A DNA stretch of 64,000 bases, from the NCBI RefSeq assembly GCF_001612845.1, contig NZ_BDBF01000050.1, forward strand, positions 1 through 64,000. Direction: 5' to 3'. Position 1 is the first letter of the stretch; every line of letters starts with the position of its first letter. A model generated the notes under the pieces. The model saw only the letters and a list, made by a program, of their open reading frames with translations, was not told the origin of the DNA and did not search any database. Source of the stretch: Nocardia elegans NBRC 108235 (GTDB lineage Bacteria > Actinomycetota > Actinomycetes > Mycobacteriales > Mycobacteriaceae). The position numbers and the translations under genes are program-made. Shown piece by piece: positions 27,403 through 35,671 of the stretch.

Positions 27403-29253
27403 TTACGTCGTACACTGTCTTGCGCGAGCATCGGTCCGATAGGGCGAGGCTTGCAGCAAATAGAGATCGCGGTAGATTCCCACACCGGCCATGAGCTGTT
27501 CGTGGGTACCGTGCTCGACGATTCTTCCCTGATTCAGGACGTAGATGCGGTCCGCGAATCGAATTCCGGCGAGCCGATGGGTGACGATCACCACCGCGCG
27601 CCCGGCCGCATGTTCGCGGATGGTGTCGAACAGCGACGTCTCCATTCGGGCATCCAGAGCAGCGGTCGGCTCGTCGAAGATGAGCAGTTTCGAGTCACGG
27701 TAGAGACCGCGCGCCAACGCAATTCGCTGCCACTGGCCGCCCGACAGATCCGTCCCGTCGGCGAATGTCGGGTCCAGGACCGTGTCCAAGCCGTAGCGTA
27801 AGCGCTCGATCACCCGATCCGCTCCGGTCGCTGCGGCGGCCTCCGCCAGCCGGCGGGCGCCGTCGGGCCGGTCCTCACCCACCGTGATGTTGTCGTGCAA
27901 CGACAACGGCCAACGAGTGAAATCCTGTGCCACCACGGCGATCTCGCGACGCAGCCGATCCAAGTCGAGACCGCCCATCGGCACGCCGCCGTAGCTGACC
28001 AGCCCGCTCTGCGGCTGGTACAGGCCCGCGATCACCTTGGCGAGCGTAGACTTTCCCGCCCCGTTCTCACCGACCAAAGCGATAACCTCGCCCGGGGCCA
28101 GGTCGAAGGTGATGTCGCTCAGGCTCGCCCGATCGGCCGAAGGATAGGTGAAGGTGACATCGCGCAGCGCGACACGATTCATTTCGGCCGGTGGTCTCCG
28201 GCCGCCCTGCCGTTCCCGCCACCCGTCCGCATCGTCGCGGAAGTCGATGTAGTCCTGATAGAACAATGCGTTTTGATACGCAAAGTTGATATTCGCGCTG
28301 ATCGCCACGAGCGCGGTCATCGCCGTGCGAATGGCGATGGCGGCAGTTCCCGCTGCGGCCAGCGGCATGGCGCCATAACAGAGCAGCACACCCAGAGCCA
28401 GATAGACTCCGCCCGTGCCGGCGCCCATCAAACCGCGTCCGACTGCGCGGGTACGGGCCTGGTCGCGTTCGGACCGCATCTGTACGTCCTGCGCTCGGCG
28501 TGCCAGCTGGTCGAAGCGCCGGAGCAGGTGCGCGCGCATGGTATACGCACGTATTTCCGCCGCGGGTGCGCGCTCCGACATCAGGGTGGCGAGGCTGTCC
28601 ACCCGACGATGCAATTCGCTTGTGCCCGAATACACTTCGTAGACCAGCCGCGCCGAACGCAGCGACGACCACCAGGCCGGAACCACCGCCACCACCATCA
28701 GCACCACCAGAATCGGATGCAAGACGGCGAGCGCGCCGCCGACTGCGATCAGCCCGACGACACCGGAGACGGTCTGCAGCCCACTGAACAACAGTCCCGA
28801 GAGCCCGTCCGCGGAATGCTCTCGCACACGATGCAGGATGTTGCGGAACTGCGGGTCGTCGAAGGCGACCAATTCCACCGCGGTGGCCACTTCCAGCACT
28901 CGCATCCGGACCACGCGCTGAACCTGTGGGATGAGCCGTGCCCGTGTCCAATCCGTGAGCTGACCGAGCACGGCACGAATCGCGACGGTGGCGACCAGCA
29001 CTCCCAGACCTGGTACGGCGGCACGCAGCCGATCCGGCGTCGGACCGGCGATCAACAGTTCGGTGAGAATACTGTTGGTCGCCAACACCCCCGCCGCCGT
29101 GAGCATTTCGACGATCAGAGAGCATGCGGCTACCGACGCCGTATCGATGCGGCTGACCGCCCAGCAGTCCCGCAGGAGCCGCGTCATGATCACGGGTAGT
29201 CGCAGCGCCATCGCCCGGAATCCGGTCACCGACCGCTCGGATCCCCCCGACAT
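27403..29253 (-). CDS. ABC exporter (fused permease-ATPase) of the lanthipeptide cluster
   Basis: A 616-residue half-transporter. A membrane domain with about six helices (30-320) is followed by an ABC ATPase with Walker A GENGAGKST (~395), signature LSGGQWQR (~510), Walker B LLIFDEP and the switch His in VTHRLAG. There is no N-terminal C39 peptidase, so leader removal must be done by another protein. It lies 7 bases after the preceding cluster gene and is the last gene of the operon. Likely exports the mature lanthipeptide and may give self-protection (inferred). Confidence 0.88.
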   Translation of the reverse strand: MSGGSERSVTGFRAMALRLPVIMTRLLRDCWAVSRIDTASVAACSLIVEMLTAAGVLATNSILTELLIAGPTPDRLRAAVPGLGVLVATVAIRAVLGQLTDWTRARLIPQVQRVVRMRVLEVATAVELVAFDDPQFRNILHRVREHSADGLSGLLFSGLQTVSGVVGLIAVGGALAVLHPILVVLMVVAVVPAWWSSLRSARLVYEVYSGTSELHRRVDSLATLMSERAPAAEIRAYTMRAHLLRRFDQLARRAQDVQMRSERDQARTRAVGRGLMGAGTGGVYLALGVLLCYGAMPLAAAGTAAIAIRTAMTALVAISANINFAYQNALFYQDYIDFRDDADGWRERQGGRRPPAEMNRVALRDVTFTYPSADRASLSDITFDLAPGEVIALVGENGAGKSTLAKVIAGLYQPQSGLVSYGGVPMGGLDLDRLRREIAVVAQDFTRWPLSLHDNITVGEDRPDGARRLAEAAAATGADRVIERLRYGLDTVLDPTFADGTDLSGGQWQRIALARGLYRDSKLLIFDEPTAALDARMETSLFDTIREHAAGRAVVIVTHRLAGIRFADRIYVLNQGRIVEHGTHEQLMAGVGIYRDLYLLQASPYRTDARARQCTT

Positions 29254-29260
29254 CGCGACC

Positions 29261-29833
29261 TCAGCCTGGAATCGCGGCCGCGACCATGCCCATGATGATC
29301 GAGGTCAGGGAGAGGGCGCCGGTGCCGAATGCAGCGGCCAGCGCACAACCGACCAGCACATCCTCGACCGTGGGCTCCGGCGGCTCGATCGTCTTGTTGA
29401 GGACCTTGATCGTCGTCGCGGTAGCCCAGCAGATATCGATCGAACCGTCGGCCAGCGCCTGGAGTTCGCCGAACACCTTTTCGATCTCGTGCGGCTTACC
29501 GTTGATGAATGCGCAGGTGTCGATGGTCTTGGGCCGGAAACTCACGCAACGGTCGTCGATCTCCACCAGGATTCGGTAGGTCCGCTTCAGGACTCGCCCA
29601 GCGCCCGGAAGCACCTTGATCTCCCGGTCGTTGACGGATGCGCGGAGGTATTCCGGATTTCGAGTGCCGATCGGTACGTTCTTCCGGGTCCGGGGGCCCT
29701 TCCGCTCGATCGTCACCACAACGGAGTTGTCGGACTCCAACCGCGCCGAGATACGATCTTCTGCGCGTTCTACCAGCACGTTTCCGTACAGAATGCTGTC
29801 CGATAGGACCTGCTCAACGTCGGACGCGGTCAT
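29261..29833 (-). CDS. Unknown protein with C-terminal membrane helix
   Basis: A 190-residue protein: a basic, beta-rich soluble part (1-155) and one hydrophobic Ala/Gly-rich helix at the C-terminus (VLVGCALAAAFGTGALSLTSIIMGMV). Its ATG overlaps the stop of the upstream gene by one base (TAATG), with GGTAGGAGAG upstream. No known family recognised. Its place before the exporter suggests a membrane-associated role in maturation or immunity. Confidence 0.7.
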   Translation of the reverse strand: MTASDVEQVLSDSILYGNVLVERAEDRISARLESDNSVVVTIERKGPRTRKNVPIGTRNPEYLRASVNDREIKVLPGAGRVLKRTYRILVEIDDRCVSFRPKTIDTCAFINGKPHEIEKVFGELQALADGSIDICWATATTIKVLNKTIEPPEPTVEDVLVGCALAAAFGTGALSLTSIIMGMVAAAIPG

Positions 29834-30396
29834 TATTCTCTCCTACCCATGTAGTCGAATACCTCTTGCGGATTCGAAATGCTGTAGCGCCATACCGTGT
29901 TCGCACCACTGAACACCGACGTGGTGATACGACGGAACTCACCGTCGGTCACCGATCGGATCTCTTCCAGCAGGTGCCGAACCGATGGCGCGCAACCGTG
30001 TTCCAGAAGGCTGCTCAAAGTCCAGTCGGCAAACCGCGACAGGTCGGACACCGTCAGTTCGATTTCGGCGACCGCTGCGTCCTGCAGCGCAACGAGATTC
30101 CCGCCGGAGAAATCGAACGAGGCGGTCCGCTCCGCACATTCGGTGATTATGCGTCCGATCACGCCGGGCGACGCGGCGGCAACCTGCAACTCGGCCCGCA
30201 CGGCGCAGCCGTCGCGCTCGACCGCGTCGATGGATGCCGAAACCAACGATCCGTTGTTCTCGCGCACAGCCGCGTCGAGATGGTCGGCCCAGGACGCCCG
30301 ATGGGTACCCAACGCGTGCTGGAGCAACCTGCCGTGACCGGACCGGCACGGACAGCCGGCAAACGAGGCGGACAACGACGCTTCGGCGTAGATCAT
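29833..30396 (-). CDS. M16-like protein lacking the zinc motif (possible inactive partner)
   Basis: A 187-residue protein. Its N-terminal part reads like an M16 peptidase half: GHGRLLQH falls where active enzymes have G-x-AHLLEH, followed by a NNGSLVSASID segment like the M16 'nGG..nAst' strand. His and Glu of HxxEH are replaced (R and Q), so it should not bind zinc. M16B enzymes often work as a pair of one active and one inactive subunit; the active partner would be the gene at 30794-31984. ATG 30396 overlaps the previous stop by four bases. The M16 reading is an inference from short motifs. Confidence 0.5.
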   Translation of the reverse strand: MIYAEASLSASFAGCPCRSGHGRLLQHALGTHRASWADHLDAAVRENNGSLVSASIDAVERDGCAVRAELQVAAASPGVIGRIITECAERTASFDFSGGNLVALQDAAVAEIELTVSDLSRFADWTLSSLLEHGCAPSVRHLLEEIRSVTDGEFRRITTSVFSGANTVWRYSISNPQEVFDYMGRRE

Positions 30397-30797
30397 CGCG
30401 GGCAGCCCAGAATGTGTGTCACGCAGTCGGCCATCAGCCCGGCCGGGCCCGCGACGAGCAGCCAATTCACCAACGCCGCATCGAGGCATGCCGACGACCG
30501 CGCTGCTGCGCACAGCAGGTGATGGATGGACGCCAGCCGGCCGAGCGGGTCGACGATGCAGCCGTCGGCGACACAGCTCACAGCGAGTATGCTCTCGATT
30601 CTGGAAATGCGGTGGGCAACGTGACAACCATTGTCCAGAAACCAGTTCGAGCTCCCCTCCCGCCGCGCTGTCGCGCGGAGTTCCGCATCCGCCAGGTGCC
30701 GCATTGCGGCTGCTTCCGCTGTGGCGAGCTCTGAGAACCGAACGCCGAACCGGACCTCCACCCACGGTTGTTGTGAGTCGATCGTAGCGACTCTCAT
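30393..30797 (-). CDS. Unknown protein of the lanthipeptide cluster
   Basis: A 134-residue Cys- and His-rich protein without signal or membrane helix. Start ATG 30797 follows GGAGG at a 6-base spacing and overlaps the stop of the M16 gene by four bases (ATGA); its own stop overlaps the next start the same way. The segment WVEVRFGVRFSELATAEAAAMRHLADAEL faintly recalls an M16 N-terminal strand-helix, so it might be part of a split M16-like partner. Otherwise unrecognised. Confidence 0.6.
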   Translation of the reverse strand: MRVATIDSQQPWVEVRFGVRFSELATAEAAAMRHLADAELRATARREGSSNWFLDNGCHVAHRISRIESILAVSCVADGCIVDPLGRLASIHHLLCAAARSSACLDAALVNWLLVAGPAGLMADCVTHILGCPR

Positions 30798-31984
30798 CGC
30801 CCGCCTCCATCGACGAGGACGAATCCGGCCGACGCTAGGGCGTCGAGTAACTGTAGGAGCGCAGTGAATTCGGCGAAGTGCGCTCGGCCCGGGGGACACA
30901 GATACGGATGGTCCTGTCCCAGGCCGAGGTGGGCAGCCCGGCTACGCCAGCGCGCGTACGCGAGGACATCCGCGCCGTGCAAGACCGCGTCGAGCCGACG
31001 GCGGTTGTGCAACGCGCCGAGCGGGATCGCCTCATCCTCGAGCAGACCTCGCGCCGTTGCGAACAGCGCGTCGAGATAGGCCCGTATCGTGTCGGCCCGC
31101 GTGGTCCCATCGGCCCGCTGTACCCAGGCGACGACCAGGTCCGATTCGGCGGAGGTGAACCGTTCGCCGAACTGCCCGAGCCGAAAGTTGATCGCGAGAT
31201 CCGGAAACCGCTGCCGCACTGCGGGAACGGCAAACGAGCCGAGGAACCGGAGGCAATCGTCGACGATCGCCGTCCCAGCAGGCGACCGGTAACGAACTAC
31301 CCAGCCGACCGCGGCGCGGTGATACTCGGCATTCCCGTCGTCTTCCGCTCGCGACGGCGCGACCTCGAGGTCACGATCGGCCGGCAGCGCCGCGGGCAGC
31401 TCGTCGGCGGTGGGCCACTCGGCGGCGAGCGAGGCAACAGCGGCGGTAGAGACGACCGGCCGAATGCCGGACCAGGTATCGTCCACCAGCCGGTGGAACT
31501 CGTCGGTGCTCACCTGCACGAGCCGGACCGGATCCCCGTAGCCCCAACCGCTCGACCATCCCGTCGATCTCGGGAGCTCCAGGTCCACGGCCGTCGCCGA
31601 AGTGTGCGCTCTGGCCCGGTGCACCTCGTCGGCGATCTTCTCGATCTCGCCGACACGATCGAACTCCGGATACCCTCGCAGCTCGTCGAGCACCGTGTCG
31701 GCGTCGACCTCGCAGGGACCGGAGACGACGAGGTCGAGCTCCGTGGTCGAGCGAAGTGTGCGCGCCGATCGGCGCACGATCCGTGCTGGAGCGACCACAG
31801 CCGAGACGGCGTGCAGTGCCCAGTGCTCGCGTAGGTGCGCGAAGCCGTCGATTCCGACCTCGTCGTCATCGCAGTATCCGCCGGGAATCAGAATGGAGAC
31901 AACCGACGTCCGGTGCGGTAACCGCGCGGCCACGCGCCCGTGCGAGAGGGACGGCGTACTCAACTCCGGTTCAGCGCAATGCAT
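30794..31984 (-). CDS. M16-family zinc peptidase (candidate leader peptidase)
   Basis: A 396-residue protein with the inverted zinc motif HLREH at residues 50-54 in the M16 context GFAHLREHWAL, preceded by a strand ending ...IPGGYCDDDEVGID. The third ligand could be Glu113 or Glu120 in GEIEKIADEVHRA, closer than the usual ~75 residues, so the family call is firm but the member divergent. M16 proteins have been linked to class V lanthipeptide clusters (from memory) and the exporter lacks a peptidase domain. ATG 31984 overlaps the HopA1 gene by 25 bases; TTG 31963 with a 4-base overlap is an alternative. Confidence 0.65.
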   Translation of the reverse strand: MHCAEPELSTPSLSHGRVAARLPHRTSVVSILIPGGYCDDDEVGIDGFAHLREHWALHAVSAVVAPARIVRRSARTLRSTTELDLVVSGPCEVDADTVLDELRGYPEFDRVGEIEKIADEVHRARAHTSATAVDLELPRSTGWSSGWGYGDPVRLVQVSTDEFHRLVDDTWSGIRPVVSTAAVASLAAEWPTADELPAALPADRDLEVAPSRAEDDGNAEYHRAAVGWVVRYRSPAGTAIVDDCLRFLGSFAVPAVRQRFPDLAINFRLGQFGERFTSAESDLVVAWVQRADGTTRADTIRAYLDALFATARGLLEDEAIPLGALHNRRRLDAVLHGADVLAYARWRSRAAHLGLGQDHPYLCPPGRAHFAEFTALLQLLDALASAGFVLVDGGGR

Positions 31985-32928
31985 GTGGAATCCACGCGGT
32001 ATTCGTGTGCGAGGCGCGACCCGGTGGCCACCGGGTCCTCACCGTCGGTGAGTATCCGGAGCGCTGCCTCGGCGAGCAGACGTGAACGGTGCTGGCCGAA
32101 GCTGCGAGTGCCAGCGTAGCGGCCGACCGGTTCTTGCGCACGGCCCACTCCCGGGGCCACGGACACGCAATAATCCGAAACCGGACCAGTGACGGTCGCG
32201 CTGGTCGCCAGGACCGATTCGATCGCGGAATTCACCTGCTCCGCGCAGTCGTGGTAGACCGTGACCGTGTCGGTGCGCGGGTAGCTGCGCTCGTCGGTCA
32301 GGAATTTCACATTGTAGCCGAGGCCCAGGGCGTCGAGCGCGGCGACGAGGACGGGCGCGAGTTCGACCACGGCATCCGCCTCGGTCACAGCTATGTAGGT
32401 GCGCTCCGAGTAGTGCGACTGCCGATCCAGGGTGCCCGGCCCATAGACGTAGAAGAACCCCGGGGATACGGCGGCCGAATAGTGCTCCACCAACATTTCG
32501 TAGCCGCTGTCATCGTCGCCGCCGACAATTCGCTCGGGTCCGCAATGCAGAGTCAGGCCACGGTGGATCAGCACGAACCGGCCTTCGGCCGTACAGCGCC
32601 CGGGAACCCTGACGGCAAAGGTTCGCGCCGCGAACAATTCGTCCAGGCGCGCCGATAGTGCGCTACGGGTGGACGAATGATCCGCGATCGCCCGCTTCGC
32701 CTGGTCGTCGTCGAATACGTCGACCGTCTTGGCATGCCTGGTGAGATACAGGCATTCGGAGAGCAGATCGATCGACTCGGCGACGGTTCCGTCGATCGTG
32801 CGTCCCAGATATTCGAACGACCACGTGTCGCCGGTCCGGGTCGGCGTGGTGATGTGTGCGAGTACGGTGCTGATCAACGCACCGACCGTAAGCGGATCGG
32901 TCCGGCTAACGAGTGTGGGTGCAGGCAT
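31960..32928 (-). CDS. HopA1-family lyase (LxmY/TvaD-like)
   Basis: A 322-residue protein with the HopA1-family C-terminal half: FFYVYGPG near 170, a RTYIAV strand, then NVKFLTDERSYPRTDTVTVYHD with the conserved K, R and D. In lexapeptide, cacaoidin and thioviridamide pathways this family acts with an APH-fold kinase to dehydrate Ser/Thr: the kinase phosphorylates and this protein eliminates phosphate. It follows the kinase gene here with a 23-base overlap. No signal peptide. Role assigned by family and context. Confidence 0.8.
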   Translation of the reverse strand: MPAPTLVSRTDPLTVGALISTVLAHITTPTRTGDTWSFEYLGRTIDGTVAESIDLLSECLYLTRHAKTVDVFDDDQAKRAIADHSSTRSALSARLDELFAARTFAVRVPGRCTAEGRFVLIHRGLTLHCGPERIVGGDDDSGYEMLVEHYSAAVSPGFFYVYGPGTLDRQSHYSERTYIAVTEADAVVELAPVLVAALDALGLGYNVKFLTDERSYPRTDTVTVYHDCAEQVNSAIESVLATSATVTGPVSDYCVSVAPGVGRAQEPVGRYAGTRSFGQHRSRLLAEAALRILTDGEDPVATGSRLAHEYRVDSTCIALNRS

Positions 32929-33979
32929 CGGTCAGGCTCAATTCTTCGTCGATCTCGTCGGGAAACAGGAGAAAGGTGCGGCCCACGCCCGCCAACGCCT
33001 TGGCGAAGGGCGTCACCGTGGGAGCGGCGTCCGAACAGGCCAGGAGGCGATCGAACTGATGCCAGCCGGCGAACCGGATCGCGCGGCGGATGTGGTCACG
33101 GATCGATTCCGCCGGAATGCCGGGCCGCCCATCGAAATAGGCCGTCAGGAAATCCACCATGAATTCGCGGGACCGCATCATCGCCCCCGCCATCTCGTGC
33201 TGCCAATCCGGCTCGGCTTCGGCTCGTTTCGCGGTGACGATCTCCCGGGTCGCCACGATATTGAGCAGATTGCCCATGAAAGTGCCGGTGTCACGGGCCG
33301 GGTCTCCGCTACCGAACGACTCCCAGTCGATGATCGCGGCGAACGCGTCCTCGTCATGCTCGTCCAGCAGGATCTGATCGGTGCGCAGATCACCATGGAT
33401 GTATCGCCGCAGATGCTCGGGCGGGTCGGCCAGGACCGTCGCGTTGGCGGTGTCGAGAACCTCGGTATCGGAGTGCAGCAGCGTCCACACCGCGAGTTGG
33501 CCACCGGACAGGCCGGGCAGCGCGGCGATCGGAAGCGACGGTATGCCATAGGTCCCGGGCAGTGGTTCGGCGGCGGGGACGGTCGCCGAGGTCGCTGTCG
33601 AATGCAAGCGCGCGATGTCTGCCGCGACCGCGATGACCACATTCCTGCCGAGCTTGCCGGCTGCGAGCTGTTCAGAGCCGGACGGCGATTGATGCCAGGG
33701 ATAGACCTGGATTCGACCGTCGGCCGATGTCGCCGAGGGTTCGATCACGGTGACCGCGCTGCGCAGTTCCGCATTCACCGTGCGCATTCGGAAGAACTTC
33801 CGGGTGCCTCCGCGGTCCTCTCGCTTGACGAAGACGGATTCGCCGCTGAGGTCGCGACCCCGCCAGCACGGATTGCGGCCGACGAACCGCTGTTCGTCGG
33901 TGTCGTCGACGACAATCCCCAGGGCGTCGAGCAATTCCACGGCGTCGGGGTAGTCGGACAGAATCGGTTGTCGATTCAC
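32906..33979 (-). CDS. APH-fold phosphotransferase (LxmK/TvaC-like)
   Basis: A 357-residue aminoglycoside-phosphotransferase-fold kinase with an intact Brenner motif (YIHGDLRTDQILL) and metal-binding segment (AAIIDWESFGSGDPARD). In class V lanthipeptides this kinase phosphorylates Ser/Thr of the precursor before elimination. GTG 33979 starts 8 bases after the stop of the upstream gene, with GAGGAAG just before it. The frame is open further upstream, but that part overlaps the upstream gene. Followed by the HopA1-type lyase with a 23-base overlap. Confidence 0.82.
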   Translation of the reverse strand: MNRQPILSDYPDAVELLDALGIVVDDTDEQRFVGRNPCWRGRDLSGESVFVKREDRGGTRKFFRMRTVNAELRSAVTVIEPSATSADGRIQVYPWHQSPSGSEQLAAGKLGRNVVIAVAADIARLHSTATSATVPAAEPLPGTYGIPSLPIAALPGLSGGQLAVWTLLHSDTEVLDTANATVLADPPEHLRRYIHGDLRTDQILLDEHDEDAFAAIIDWESFGSGDPARDTGTFMGNLLNIVATREIVTAKRAEAEPDWQHEMAGAMMRSREFMVDFLTAYFDGRPGIPAESIRDHIRRAIRFAGWHQFDRLLACSDAAPTVTPFAKALAGVGRTFLLFPDEIDEELSLTDACTHTR

Positions 33980-33987
33980 GGGCTTCC

Positions 33988-34830
33988 TCACTGGACGAGG
34001 TCGTTCAAATCGAAGATGACATTTCGCACGGTGTCCGCATCGGGAAGATCGGTTCCGTAGATGCGACAGGTCTGTTCGTAGTCGGCGAGGTGCGTGAAGC
34101 GCTTCGCAATGGCCACATCGCAGATGTATCGGTGGTCGAGGTCGGTTCCTCGCAGCGAGTCGTCGAGCTCGCGGATGAGCCGCTCGACCCAAGCGGAAAG
34201 CTCGTAATTCGTTGACAGGTAGGCGATTTCCTCGAGTTCTCCGAGTAGGTATCCCCAATCGGTTTCCGGGCTCCCCCATGCCAGATCCTCACCGACCAGA
34301 ACCACACCGCCGCCCCCGGTGTGGTAGGTCGTGGCCAAGGAGGGGGCGCCGTGAACCAGACCGGACGAACGCTCGATCGATTGCTGCACAACGGATGTCA
34401 GGTGTTCGCGGAGCGGCTCCGGTGTGAGCGTCGCCACCGGACCGTCGCCGCTGCCGCGGAGATGGTGGTCCAGCCGGACCAGCCATGGAGGCAGGGACGG
34501 CAGTACCGGCGCACCGGGCGGGACCAGGTGGTGCACCGATGTCATCACCTCGACCAGGGTGCGATAACAGCTCACGGCGTCGCCCTCGAGCGAGATATCC
34601 AGCGCTGCAACAACATCACCGGGAATGTCGTACACGAGCGACCCGCCGGCACCGCGATCGGCGACACGGCAAGCCGCATGCTGCAACGCGGTTCTGGCGA
34701 ATCGCAAGGCCGCGTCGTCGACCGTGGTGTCGAACCGCAGATGCGTCAGCACGGTGGTGCCCCGATCGGTGTATTCGTTCGTCACCGCACGCACGCTGGT
34801 GAGCGTGGGCCGGGACTCCAATTCGATCAC
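33988..34830 (-). CDS. Degenerate phosphotransferase-like protein (LxmX position)
   Basis: A 280-residue protein. Near its middle, VHGAPSLATTY and GEDLAWGSPETDWGYLLGEL align by eye with the APH catalytic loop and metal site, but the catalytic Asp (HGD) is Ala, the loop Asn is Thr, and the metal-site pattern is altered. It is probably a pseudokinase or peptide-binding subunit. It lies between decarboxylase and kinase, the place of the poorly understood third synthetase component (LxmX) of class V systems. GTG 34830 overlaps the upstream stop by four bases (GTGA); GTG 34857 is possible. Confidence 0.6.
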   Translation of the reverse strand: MIELESRPTLTSVRAVTNEYTDRGTTVLTHLRFDTTVDDAALRFARTALQHAACRVADRGAGGSLVYDIPGDVVAALDISLEGDAVSCYRTLVEVMTSVHHLVPPGAPVLPSLPPWLVRLDHHLRGSGDGPVATLTPEPLREHLTSVVQQSIERSSGLVHGAPSLATTYHTGGGGVVLVGEDLAWGSPETDWGYLLGELEEIAYLSTNYELSAWVERLIRELDDSLRGTDLDHRYICDVAIAKRFTHLADYEQTCRIYGTDLPDADTVRNVIFDLNDLVQ

Positions 34831-35369
34831 CGTGGCGCCCGTTCGAAACCAGTGCACAGCTCGAGGACCTCAGCGAAGGAGACCGGCGCTCGTCCGGCCT
34901 CCGTCCGCAGCGCCGCACTGTAGGCCGGAAGGGTGTCGACGAGGTGGTATTGCGGATGAGCTGCCACGAAGCTCCGCGCGGCACCGAAGGCCGCAGAATT
35001 CTCCGCTCCTGGCGGAATCGCCGGACACAGGTACACCGGGGCGTCGGTGCACTGGAGTGCCAACATCATCGGCGTATCGGTGATGCCGGAGCTCAGGCGC
35101 CCGAGAAAATTCAGAGTTGCCGGGTGAACGATGATTCGATCGGCCGCAGCCGCCAGATGCAGATGGAGGGCCAACTCGTCATCCCAGCGATCCCGGTATA
35201 CCGTGCGGGTGCCCGACGCGGAGCATGCTCGCACGGTGACAAACGTTTCCGCTGTGCGGCTCAAAACCACCGTCATCGTTTCGCCGGGACGTATCGCATC
35301 GAATGTCAGAAGATTCAGCGGCGTCAGGGCGGCGGACGCGGCTCCGGTTACATAGAGCAGATAATTCAT
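34827..35369 (-). CDS. HFCD flavoprotein, cysteine decarboxylase (LxmD/TvaF-like)
   Basis: A 180-residue flavoprotein of the EpiD/CypD/TvaF type. It opens MNYLLYVTGAASAALTP, has a HPATLNFLGRLSSGITD segment carrying the catalytic His and Asn, and a YLCPAIPPG strand near 125, all typical of homo-oligomeric flavin-containing Cys decarboxylases. It would oxidatively decarboxylate the precursor's C-terminal Cys to the enethiol that forms AviCys/AviMeCys. ATG 35369 sits 6 bases after GGGAG; length is standard for the family. First enzyme gene after the precursor. Confidence 0.85.
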   Translation of the reverse strand: MNYLLYVTGAASAALTPLNLLTFDAIRPGETMTVVLSRTAETFVTVRACSASGTRTVYRDRWDDELALHLHLAAAADRIIVHPATLNFLGRLSSGITDTPMMLALQCTDAPVYLCPAIPPGAENSAAFGAARSFVAAHPQYHLVDTLPAYSAALRTEAGRAPVSFAEVLELCTGFERAPR

Positions 35370-35393
35370 CCCAGTCTCCCGAACTCGGACATC

Positions 35394-35428
35394 CGGTGTG
35401 GCAGACCTTCGGAAGGTCTGCCACACCG
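35394..35428 (-). terminator. Intercistronic hairpin after the precursor gene
   Basis: A perfect 15-bp stem (CGGTGTGGCAGACCT with AGGTCTGCCACACCG) and 5-base loop in the 77-base gap between precursor and decarboxylase. No U-tract follows. Such elements let a small precursor be made in excess of the enzymes by partial termination or mRNA stabilisation. Confidence 0.75.
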
Positions 35429-35446
35429 AATCAGGGTCTCGCCGAA

Positions 35447-35671
35447 TCAGCAGACCGACTTGATGGTCTTCGCGACGTTCGGGGTGCCGCCGGCCAGGGC
35501 GATGGCGCAACCCTGCGAGGAGCTCTGCGCGATGAGGGTGGCGCGAACGAGCACCACCGCCAGCTCGGGCGTCAGCGGTGTCGTCGCCGGGGCGGCGGTA
35601 CCGAACACCGGTGCGGTGTTCATCTCGTCGTCACTGGTGTAGGCCGTGTAGGAAGTGGCCAGTCGAGACAT
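35447..35671 (-). CDS. Class V lanthipeptide precursor peptide
   Basis: A 74-residue peptide. The leader is acidic then Ala/Thr/Pro-rich (TSDDEMN...TPLTPELAVV). The presumed core half holds Ser50-52, Cys55, Thr63, Thr69, Ser72 and C-terminal Cys74. The ending Thr-Ile-Lys-Ser-Val-Cys places a Thr five residues before the terminal Cys, the spacing that forms AviMeCys rings in cacaoidin and thioviridamide (from memory). Ser50-52 with Cys55 could give a (methyl)lanthionine. ATG 35671 follows GGAG after an unusually A/T-rich leader. The leader-core boundary is not known. Confidence 0.82.
   Translation of the reverse strand: MSRLATSYTAYTSDDEMNTAPVFGTAAPATTPLTPELAVVLVRATLIAQSSSQGCAIALAGGTPNVAKTIKSVC

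Noticed and set aside
29833..30810. A 325-residue reading of the gene at 29833-30396
   Set aside because: The extra N-terminal part is Arg-rich and overlaps the 134-residue gene; the ATG at 30396 with a four-base overlap fits operon style better.
27403..35671. Thioviridamide-type (thioamitide) cluster
   Set aside because: HFCD, kinase and HopA1 genes are shared, but no YcaO or TfuA gene is present, so class V lanthipeptide is the better fit.
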